This document shows positions 7,985-13,988 of a DNA stretch of 27,935 bases, piece after piece. Location: the NCBI GenBank assembly GCA_905215725.1, contig CAJMRD010000021.1, positions 1 through 27,935 of the forward strand, written 5' to 3'. The position numbers were made by a program, and so were the translations under genes. This stretch comes from an uncultured bacterium. Its GTDB lineage: Bacteria > Actinomycetota > Coriobacteriia > Coriobacteriales > Coriobacteriaceae. How positions within the stretch are numbered: the stretch's first letter is position 1; the number at the start of each line of letters is the position of its first letter. Under the pieces are notes generated by a model, which saw only the letters and a list, made by a program, of their open reading frames with translations, ran no database searches and was not told where the DNA came from.

Positions 7985-8548
7985 CTAGACGCGGGAGACG
8001 AACTTGCCGTCGCGGGTGTCAACCTTGATGACCTCGCCCTCGTTGAGGTACATGGGGACCTGGATGACAGCGCCGGTGTCAATCGTGGCCGGCTTGGTGG
8101 AACCCTGGACGGTGTCGCCCTTAAAGCCCGGGTCGGTCTGGACGATGGTGGTCTCGATGAACATCGGCGGGGTCACGCCCATGAGCTCATCGTCGGCGAA
8201 GAGCAGCTGGCAAATGTCGTTCTCGCGCAGCCACTTGGAGTTCTCGCCCACCATGTCCTCGGGAACGGGAACCTGCTCATAGGTCTCGTTGTCCATGAAG
8301 ATGTAGTCGGCGCCATCGTTGTAGAGGTACTGGAACTCACGGGTGGTGAGCATGACGCTCTCGAACTTGGTGCCGGCGTTGCAGGTGTTCTCGACGACAC
8401 GCCCGCTCTTGATGTCGCGGGTCTTGTAGCGCACAAACGCGCCGCCCTTGCCCGGCTTGACATGCTGGAACTCGACGATGGTGTAGACCTTGTCCTTGAT
8501 GCGGAGACCGAGGCCGTTCTTGAAGTCGGCGGTAGAAATGGTAGGCAT
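7985..8548 (-). CDS. efp: Translation elongation factor P
   Basis: Rescues ribosomes stalled at polyproline by binding between the P and E sites. The 187 residues give the normal three-barrel length. Lys34 in VKPGKGGAF is at the position modified in many species; whether and how it is modified cannot be told. The ATG at 8548 has AAAGG about 7 nt upstream and gives the family N-terminus; a longer in-frame start at 8581 adds 11 unrelated residues. It is the first gene of the efp-to-recN operon, with a TATAAT box upstream. Confidence 0.96.
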   Translation of the reverse strand: MPTISTADFKNGLGLRIKDKVYTIVEFQHVKPGKGGAFVRYKTRDIKSGRVVENTCNAGTKFESVMLTTREFQYLYNDGADYIFMDNETYEQVPVPEDMVGENSKWLRENDICQLLFADDELMGVTPPMFIETTIVQTDPGFKGDTVQGSTKPATIDTGAVIQVPMYLNEGEVIKVDTRDGKFVSRV

Positions 8549-8605
8549 AGCGACCTTTCTTGTTATGGGCAGAACGCACAAGCGTCCAAATTACATACGA
8601 TAGAA

Positions 8606-8611
8606 ATTATA
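8606..8611 (-). promoter_or_regulatory. -10 element (TATAAT) of the efp operon
   Basis: A consensus TATAAT on the minus strand lies 57 bp upstream of the efp ATG and just past the terminator of the preceding gene. No recognisable TTGACA-like hexamer lies 16-18 bp upstream. The predicted leader is about 50 nt. Confidence 0.6.
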
Positions 8612-8642
8612 CACTTGCAGACCGCGCCTGCGGCGAGCGCAT

Positions 8643-8685
8643 AAAAAGAGAACGCGGGGCGCCCGAATTGCTCCGGACGCCCCGC
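8643..8685 (-). terminator. Intrinsic terminator of the Xaa-Pro peptidase gene
   Basis: A GC-rich stem with 13-base arms (8654-8666 with 8673-8685, two imperfect positions) has a 6 nt loop. On the minus strand it is followed by TTCTCTTTTT (8643-8652). It begins 21 bp past the peptidase stop and insulates that gene from efp. Confidence 0.85.
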
Positions 8686-8706
8686 CCAAAAATCTATCGA
8701 AATGGG

Positions 8707-9837
8707 CTAGCAGTCAATGACGTGCAGGTCGTGCGGGGTCTTGGTGAAGGGCTCGTAGCCGTTCTCGGTGACCACGCCGTAGTCCTCCAGGCGCACGCCG
8801 CCCACGCCGGGCAGGTAGACGCCGGGCTCCATGGTGACAACCGAGCCGATCTCGATGGTGTTCTTGCTGCGGTTGAAGTTGGGCAGCTCGTGGATGTCGA
8901 TACCGACGCCGTGGCCCAGACCATGGTTGTAGTAATCGCCATAGCCGGCATCGCCGATGATCTTCTTGGAAAGCTTGAAAATGTCGTTGCCCTCGACGCC
9001 CGGATGGATGGCGGCGACGCACTCCTCGTGCGTACGGCGCACGAGCGCGTACAGGTCAAGCTGCTCCTGCGTGGGCCCGCCCATCACGACAGTGCGTGTC
9101 ATGTCGGAGCGATAATCGCAGTAGCCCGCGCCGTAATCCATGAGGACAAAGTCGCCCTTCTCGATCACGCGGTCGCTCGGGACGGCATGCGGGTTGGCGG
9201 TGTTGGGGCCGCTCGCCACGATGGAGCCGAAGGCAAGGCTGTCAGCACCGTTGGCGAACATAAAGTTCTCGAGCTCGTTGCGAACCTGCTTCTCGGTCAT
9301 ACCGGGCTTAATAAAGCCGAGCATGTGCTGGAAGGCGGCATCGGTGATCGACTGCGCATGGCGCATGAGTTCAATCTCCTCGGCGTCCTTGATGGCGCGC
9401 ATCTTGCGGATGTCGTCATGCATCAGCGGCAACATACAGGCGACGGAACGATCCTCCAGACCACGCTGAATGCCCTGGTAGAAGTTGATCTGCATATCGT
9501 CCTCGACAGCGCAGACGCGGCACTTGTAGGCTGCGATCTTGCCGGCGACCCAACCGGGGATGGTGCCCTCGACCATGTCGTAGACCCAGGGGCTGCCGGC
9601 GGGCGTGTTCTCCTCAAAGCTGTTGAGGTAGCGCGAGTCGGTATGGAACAGGCACTGGTCAGCCGTAATAAACGCCGCGTGCGGGAACTCGAAGGTGTAG
9701 TCGAAGACGCCCTTCACGCCCGTGAGCCAACGAAGGTTGGCCTCGTCGCGTACCACGATAGCGTCGTAGCCGCGCTCGACCATCAGGGCACGGACACGTT
9801 CAATACGACCGGCAGGACCGGCAGCAAACTCAGACAT
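8707..9837 (-). CDS. M24-family Xaa-Pro peptidase
   Basis: A metallopeptidase cleaving X-Pro bonds, either as an aminopeptidase (PepP) or as a dipeptidase (PepQ); sequence alone does not decide. Of 376 residues, the N-terminal creatinase-like domain covers about 10-140 and the pita-bread catalytic domain about 155-370. All five metal ligands are visible: Asp234 (MDYGAG), Asp245 (RSDMTR), His309 (GLGHGVG), Glu337 (MEPGVY) and Glu351 (RLEDYG). The ATG at 9837 has AAAGGA about 7 nt upstream. The gene is followed by its own terminator and preceded by a 132 bp gap with a structured leader. Its position just upstream of efp recurs widely. Both proteins deal with proline, but a functional link is only inferred. 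Confidence 0.95.
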   Translation of the reverse strand: MSEFAAGPAGRIERVRALMVERGYDAIVVRDEANLRWLTGVKGVFDYTFEFPHAAFITADQCLFHTDSRYLNSFEENTPAGSPWVYDMVEGTIPGWVAGKIAAYKCRVCAVEDDMQINFYQGIQRGLEDRSVACMLPLMHDDIRKMRAIKDAEEIELMRHAQSITDAAFQHMLGFIKPGMTEKQVRNELENFMFANGADSLAFGSIVASGPNTANPHAVPSDRVIEKGDFVLMDYGAGYCDYRSDMTRTVVMGGPTQEQLDLYALVRRTHEECVAAIHPGVEGNDIFKLSKKIIGDAGYGDYYNHGLGHGVGIDIHELPNFNRSKNTIEIGSVVTMEPGVYLPGVGGVRLEDYGVVTENGYEPFTKTPHDLHVIDC

Positions 9838-9872
9838 GCAGATTCCTTTCTTATTGTCTCTATAAAGACGGG

Positions 9873-9929
9873 ACGGGTCTCAACCGAACGACGGAATCGC
9901 ATGCGATCCGCAATCGATTGGAAACCCGT
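9873..9929 (-). other. Structured leader hairpin upstream of the Xaa-Pro peptidase
   Basis: On the minus strand these 57 nt fold into one long hairpin. ACGGGT/ACCCGT closes the base (9924-9929 with 9873-9878), and pairing continues through CAATCGA/TCGGTTG with G-U pairs. An inner hairpin is built on the perfect palindrome ATCGCATGCGAT (9896-9907). A second palindrome, CAATCGATTG, is at 9911-9920. No T-tract follows, so it is not a standard terminator. Its function is unknown. Confidence 0.5.
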
Positions 9930-9937
9930 TCCTCAAC

Positions 9938-9963
9938 ATGATACGAAAGACGATGGATGTCAA
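9938..9963 (-). promoter_or_regulatory. Candidate promoter of the Xaa-Pro peptidase gene
   Basis: A perfect TTGACA (9958-9963, minus strand) lies 14 bp upstream of TATCAT (9938-9943). The spacing is shorter than the usual 16-18 bp. If it is used, the transcript would start almost exactly at the leader hairpin. Confidence 0.4.
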
Positions 9964-9969
9964 TAAATC

Positions 9970-11079
9970 TTAGAGAAGTTCTTTGCGAGAAGCCAAGTAG
10001 GCGTGAGCATGGCGCTCAAGAACCTCGTCCTCAACGCTCGTTAAACGAATGGCGCCGAGTGCCGCGGGCAGCGGCAACATACTGCGGTTCGAGCGGGCGA
10101 ACTGCTGCCTGCGGAACTCCTCGATAAACGCGGTGGGCTCCAGGTCGAAGGCAAGTTCCTCGATGCCAAAGTCCTCCAGGCAGTCATCGACCTCAAAGAC
10201 GTAATCGATATCAAAGTCGCAGGCATCATGTGCTAGGCGCGCCTCAAAGCGCATGCCCTCGGATAACAGCTGATAGGCAGGGACCTGCGAAGCGGCATCG
10301 CCCAAGCAGGCGCGCAGGGTACGCTCCCCCGTCTTGCCAAAATCGAGCGCATGGCGAGCGCTCGGGTTCGTGGCCATCAGTACGTCCTTACGGGCAGTCT
10401 GAGACCATTGAACGGCATTGACGAGCGCGACCTCCTCGCCCGCGAGAATCTCGGGGACGGTCTCAGTAAACTGATTCCAGCGGGACTTACTGCTCGAAAG
10501 CATGGTGCCAACAAGCACCACAAAGCCGAGCTTGAGGTCCTCGGGGTCCGCCTCACGAACAAGGTCGAGGTCACACACGACCAAGCCCGGTTCGGGACGG
10601 AACGCGATAGCGGGAAGCGCATTGGCCGACGAGGCGACGAGCGGCTTCATGGTCGTCGCGACCGTGAGCATGGCGTCAAAGGTCGTCGGCAACAGCGCGC
10701 ACTCGGTTCGGCCGCACCACTGGTTGGCGCACCAGCTAACAACCGAGCAGGTTGCGGCATCGCCAACGGCGACAACCAGATCGTCGCAGGTAACGCCGTT
10801 GGCAGACAGGGCGCCAAAGATAGCATCAGCATCGGCCAGCGTGGCACCAGCAGGCGAAACCTCAAGGACTAGCAGCGACACGGCAAAACCGGCGTCGACC
10901 AGCGCATGCTCGACTACTTCACCAAAACGCTCGGATGTAGCGGTGTTCCAAACGACCATCGCGCGCTTAGGCTTGCCCACGGCCGAGGCAAACATACGCG
11001 ACAGTTCATCGAACGCACCCAATCCGACACGGACATCGACGCTGCGGTTTTGGAAATTGATCAGCTGACGGCGAATCAT
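9970..11079 (-). CDS. AroB-family protein lacking dehydroquinate synthase active-site residues
   Basis: A 369-residue protein with the length and domain layout of 3-dehydroquinate synthase, directly behind aroK (4 bp ATGA overlap). The family skeleton is traceable: the strand before the NAD loop (DDLVVAVGDAA, 99-109), LPTT (130-133), VVCDLDLV (167-174) and LDFGKT (245-250). The catalytic features are gone. GGGVVGD is VGDAATC, the VDSSVGGKT loop is LTVATTMKP, GLAEVIK is LGFVVLV, GHTFGHAIE is GKTGERTLR, and the HGEA histidine is not present near LLSEGM (271-276). All three zinc ligands (Glu, His, His) therefore appear lost. It may be a pseudoenzyme, a regulator or partner of AroK, or an enzyme with a new activity. 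The open frame is intact, so this is not simple decay. A longer start at 11112 would run back into aroK. Confidence 0.8.
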   Translation of the reverse strand: MIRRQLINFQNRSVDVRVGLGAFDELSRMFASAVGKPKRAMVVWNTATSERFGEVVEHALVDAGFAVSLLVLEVSPAGATLADADAIFGALSANGVTCDDLVVAVGDAATCSVVSWCANQWCGRTECALLPTTFDAMLTVATTMKPLVASSANALPAIAFRPEPGLVVCDLDLVREADPEDLKLGFVVLVGTMLSSSKSRWNQFTETVPEILAGEEVALVNAVQWSQTARKDVLMATNPSARHALDFGKTGERTLRACLGDAASQVPAYQLLSEGMRFEARLAHDACDFDIDYVFEVDDCLEDFGIEELAFDLEPTAFIEEFRRQQFARSNRSMLPLPAALGAIRLTSVEDEVLERHAHAYLASRKELL

Positions 11080-11609
11080 AGCAGCCCACGCTCCAAAAGC
11101 ATCTCGGCACAAAGGTAGGAAACGTCCTCGAAGGACTTGTTGCGAATATCAAGGGTAAGGTCGGCAGCCTGGCGATACAGCGGACGGCGATGCTCAAACA
11201 GGCGCGCGGCATGCTCAGGTGAGCGGAAATCGGGGCGCGTGTCGGACCGACGAATCTGGCGAATCGAATCCTCAAAGTCGCCCTCGAGGTACACGCACGT
11301 ACCCATTTCGTGCATCAGCTCAATATTCACCGGTGTCTCGACGATACCGCCCCCGCACGAAACCAACAGGCTGCGCTCACTTTGGAGCGAACGGAGCGCC
11401 GAGGTCTCGAGCTCGCGAAAACGATCCTCGCCCTCGGTCTCAAAAATCTCGGTTACCGACTTGCCGCAACGGCGCACGACCAGGCGGTCGGTATCGATAA
11501 AACGCCGCTTGAACATGGTGCCGACGTTGCGCGCGAGCGTCGACTTGCCCGCGCCCAAAAAGCCGATAAAGAAGATATGGTCGCAGCCGTGTTTGGTGTG
11601 CTGGGACAT
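11076..11609 (-). CDS. aroK: Shikimate kinase
   Basis: Phosphorylates shikimate to shikimate 3-phosphate in aromatic amino acid and chorismate synthesis. The 177 residues are typical and the active site looks intact. The P-loop is GFLGAGKST (16-24), the substrate and Mg region FIDTDR has Asp39 and Asp41, Arg65 is in GEDRFRELE, the glycine triad CGGG is at 85-88, and the lid and adenine-binding region is RRPLYRQAADL. It starts 8 bp after yqeG and overlaps the AroB-like gene by 4 bp. In many bacteria aroK and aroB form a pair; here only the kinase keeps its catalytic residues. Confidence 0.94.
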   Translation of the reverse strand: MSQHTKHGCDHIFFIGFLGAGKSTLARNVGTMFKRRFIDTDRLVVRRCGKSVTEIFETEGEDRFRELETSALRSLQSERSLLVSCGGGIVETPVNIELMHEMGTCVYLEGDFEDSIRQIRRSDTRPDFRSPEHAARLFEHRRPLYRQAADLTLDIRNKSFEDVSYLCAEMLLERGLL

Positions 11610-11617
11610 AGCGAGAC

Positions 11618-12115
11618 CTATTCCTCGCAGGGAAGGTCGCGCAGGGCCCGGCGCTCAAAGATACGGAAGATCTGCGTATACCACAGGTCCTGCGTCGCCT
11701 GCGGCTTTACCAGGATGGTATCGACGCCGGCGAAATTACCGCTCCACACGTCAGTGTAGAGCTGATCACCGATCAGCACCGCCTCGTCGACCGTGGCGCC
11801 GAGGCGCTTAAGACCCGCCTTGAGGGCAAACGGCGCCGGCTTCATAGCGTGGCTGATGGCCTCGAGTCCCAGCTCGCGTGCAGAGCTCATGACCTGGTCG
11901 CGATGCCAGTTGTTGGACACCATGCACAGCTTAAAGCCTTTGGCGCGGGCGGCATCGAGCCAAGCGGAAACCGCGGCGGGAACCTGCTCGGTGTCGCGCG
12001 GCACCAGGGTGTTATCGCGATCGAGCAGAATGGCGCGTTTGCCGTCGGCCCAAAGGGTATCAAGGTCGATGCGATCGACCGAGGCAACGTATCGTTTGGG
12101 GCTAAAAATCCTCAT
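11618..12115 (-). CDS. yqeG: YqeG-family HAD phosphatase
   Basis: A 165-residue HAD superfamily phosphatase of the YqeG type. The nucleophile motif LLDRDNTLV holds Asp32 and Asp34. Motif II is CMVSNNW, followed by a conserved lysine region (HAMKPAPFALKAGL) and motif III IGDQLYTDVWSGN. The ATG at 12115 lies 1 bp after mltG and is where the family begins; an upstream in-frame start inside mltG gives an unrelated Arg-rich extension. The substrate is not known for this family; lipid phosphate has been proposed for related proteins. Confidence 0.9.
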   Translation of the reverse strand: MRIFSPKRYVASVDRIDLDTLWADGKRAILLDRDNTLVPRDTEQVPAAVSAWLDAARAKGFKLCMVSNNWHRDQVMSSARELGLEAISHAMKPAPFALKAGLKRLGATVDEAVLIGDQLYTDVWSGNFAGVDTILVKPQATQDLWYTQIFRIFERRALRDLPCEE

Positions 12116-12116
12116 G

Positions 12117-13550
12117 CTAATTCCAAGACTGTTGATGCTCTTCGTAGGTTTGCGAGAAGTACTCCTCGTCCTGCGTAATGTAGAAATACAGGTCATCGGA
12201 GTCGGTCGGCTCAAGCGTGGCCTTGAGTGCCTCGAGCGACGGAGAGCAGATGGGCGTGGGTGGCAGACCCTCGTGCTTATAGGTGTTATACGGACTATCG
12301 CTCTGCAGGTCGTCGGCGGTAACCTCGCCACCGGTGACATACATCATGGTCGCATCGCTGTTGAGATAGCGCAGACCGTCGAGCTTGCCGGCAAGGCGGT
12401 TGTAGAAGACCGAGGCCACGTGCGCGCGCTGGTCGGCGTTGAGGCCCTCGCGCTCAACGATAGAGGCCAAGTTGACGATGTCGTAGTCGGACATCTCCAC
12501 GCCGTAGCGTTCCTTGATCTTGGCTTCGCAGCTCGCAAAGTCAAGCGACTTGTACTCGGTTTTAAACTGATCGAGCATGGCGCGAATCACGTCATCGGCC
12601 GTCGGCGAATCGCCCAGCGAATAGGTCTTGGGGAACAAGAAACCCTCGAGCGAATCGTTGGCGGCGCCCTTAAGGAAGCTATAGTCGTCAACGTAGTTGG
12701 AGGCCTTGGCCTGGTTGAGGAAGTCTTCCTTAGAGATGCTGTCGTAGGCCTGGGCCACACGGTCGGCGACTTGATCGACCGTTAGGCCCTCAGGGATAGT
12801 CAGCGCATTGGAGCCCGCGTTGGGGCCTTCCATGAGCTGCTGAACAACCTTGGTCGCATCCATGAGTGTGGTGAACGAATAATCACCAGGCTTGAGCGAC
12901 ATATCGGCGTTGAGCTTTTTCACCGCCGCATAATAATCCTTGGGATTTTCGACGATATGATTCTCGGAGAGAATCGAAGCGATGCTGTCACCCGAGGCAC
13001 CATCGGGAATCGTGATAGTAACCTGCTGGCCTGCAACGACTTTCGCACCCTCACCGCCAAAGAAGCCCTTGACGGCTGGCACGACAAAGAAAACGATCGC
13101 GACAAGCGCAAGCACGGCAACAACGCCACCGATAATCATAGGCACCGGGGAGCTTTTCTTTTGAGCACCGCGACGAGCATGCGTGTTGTAGCTCGAGCGG
13201 GTCGCCGGAGCAACGCCATGCGAACCACGAGCGTGATGCGAATGCGATTGGGGGGCCTGCGTTCGCTGGGTAGGTGCCTGCTGCTTAAAGCGGGTGCCGC
13301 CTGCAGGCTGGGCCGTACGAGCAGTGGGCTGCTGAGCCGCGTGAGAAGCCGAATGCTGAACCGAACGAGCAGAAGGCTGCTGACCCGTCCGTTGAACAGG
13401 TTGGGCCGAACGAGAGAAGGACTGCGCCGGGCGCGCGGCAGGCTGAGCTGCGCGCTGCGTCGGCTGTGCCGGACGCTGGCCAGGCTGGACAGTGCGCGAC
13501 GCCGGCTGCTGTGTACGATTCGGCTGGCGCGGATCGGAAGCACTAGGCAT
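12117..13550 (-). CDS. mltG: Endolytic murein transglycosylase MltG
   Basis: Cleaves nascent glycan strands in the periplasmic space and so terminates peptidoglycan polymerisation. Of 477 residues, about 1-130 are a low-complexity Gln/Arg/Ala/Pro/Thr-rich cytoplasmic stretch with imperfect QPxxRxAQP-like repeats. One transmembrane helix lies at about 136-160 (MIIGGVVAVLALVAIVFFVV). The YceG/MltG domain follows, with catalytic Glu366 in LASIVEREG and a C-terminal GLPPTPICSPS motif. The ATG at 13550 follows AGGAGG and overlaps ruvX by 8 bp. A longer in-frame start is much less likely. The disordered N-terminal extension is longer than in many MltG proteins and may contact division or synthase partners (inference). 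Confidence 0.94.
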   Translation of the reverse strand: MPSASDPRQPNRTQQPASRTVQPGQRPAQPTQRAAQPAARPAQSFSRSAQPVQRTGQQPSARSVQHSASHAAQQPTARTAQPAGGTRFKQQAPTQRTQAPQSHSHHARGSHGVAPATRSSYNTHARRGAQKKSSPVPMIIGGVVAVLALVAIVFFVVPAVKGFFGGEGAKVVAGQQVTITIPDGASGDSIASILSENHIVENPKDYYAAVKKLNADMSLKPGDYSFTTLMDATKVVQQLMEGPNAGSNALTIPEGLTVDQVADRVAQAYDSISKEDFLNQAKASNYVDDYSFLKGAANDSLEGFLFPKTYSLGDSPTADDVIRAMLDQFKTEYKSLDFASCEAKIKERYGVEMSDYDIVNLASIVEREGLNADQRAHVASVFYNRLAGKLDGLRYLNSDATMMYVTGGEVTADDLQSDSPYNTYKHEGLPPTPICSPSLEALKATLEPTDSDDLYFYITQDEEYFSQTYEEHQQSWN

Positions 13551-13971
13551 GCGAAACCTCCTCGTTTTTACGATCGAGCCACGTCTGCAAAAACAGGCTG
13601 GCGGCAATCATGTCGATCTTGCCCCTCATCTGCTTTTCGTTGAGTCCCTGCTCGCGCAGGATACGCTTGGCCTCTTGCGAGGACAGACGCTCGTCCTCAA
13701 ACTCCAACGGAAGATCGAGCTCGTCGGCAATCTTTTGCGCCACAGCGGCAACGCGCTCGGCCTGAGGACCGGGCTCACCGGCCATGGTCAGGGGACGTCC
13801 GCTTACCAGGATGTCGGGCTCATAGTCCTCAACCAGGTAGCGGAACGTCTTGGCCATACCGGTGACCTCGGCAGCCGGAAGCACCTTGACAGGCATCGCC
13901 ATCTTGCCATCACGGCTCGAGACGGCGATGCCAATCCTGGTCTCCCCTATGTCCAGCGCGAGCGCAACCAC
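13543..13971 (-). CDS. ruvX: RuvX/YqgF-family Holliday junction resolvase-like nuclease
   Basis: An RNase H-fold protein of 142 residues, implicated in rRNA maturation and Holliday junction resolution in the family. The first acidic motif is LALDIGETRIGIAVS, followed by GRPLTMAGEPGPQAERV, the second acidic motif FEDERLSSQEA, and KIDMIAASLFLQTWLD at the C-terminus. The start is GTG at 13971, 17 bp after alaS, where the conserved N-terminus begins. The order alaS-ruvX-mltG is conserved across Gram-positive bacteria. Confidence 0.94.
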   Translation of the reverse strand: MVALALDIGETRIGIAVSSRDGKMAMPVKVLPAAEVTGMAKTFRYLVEDYEPDILVSGRPLTMAGEPGPQAERVAAVAQKIADELDLPLEFEDERLSSQEAKRILREQGLNEKQMRGKIDMIAASLFLQTWLDRKNEEVSHA

Positions 13972-13988
13972 AGCGACTTCTTAGATTC

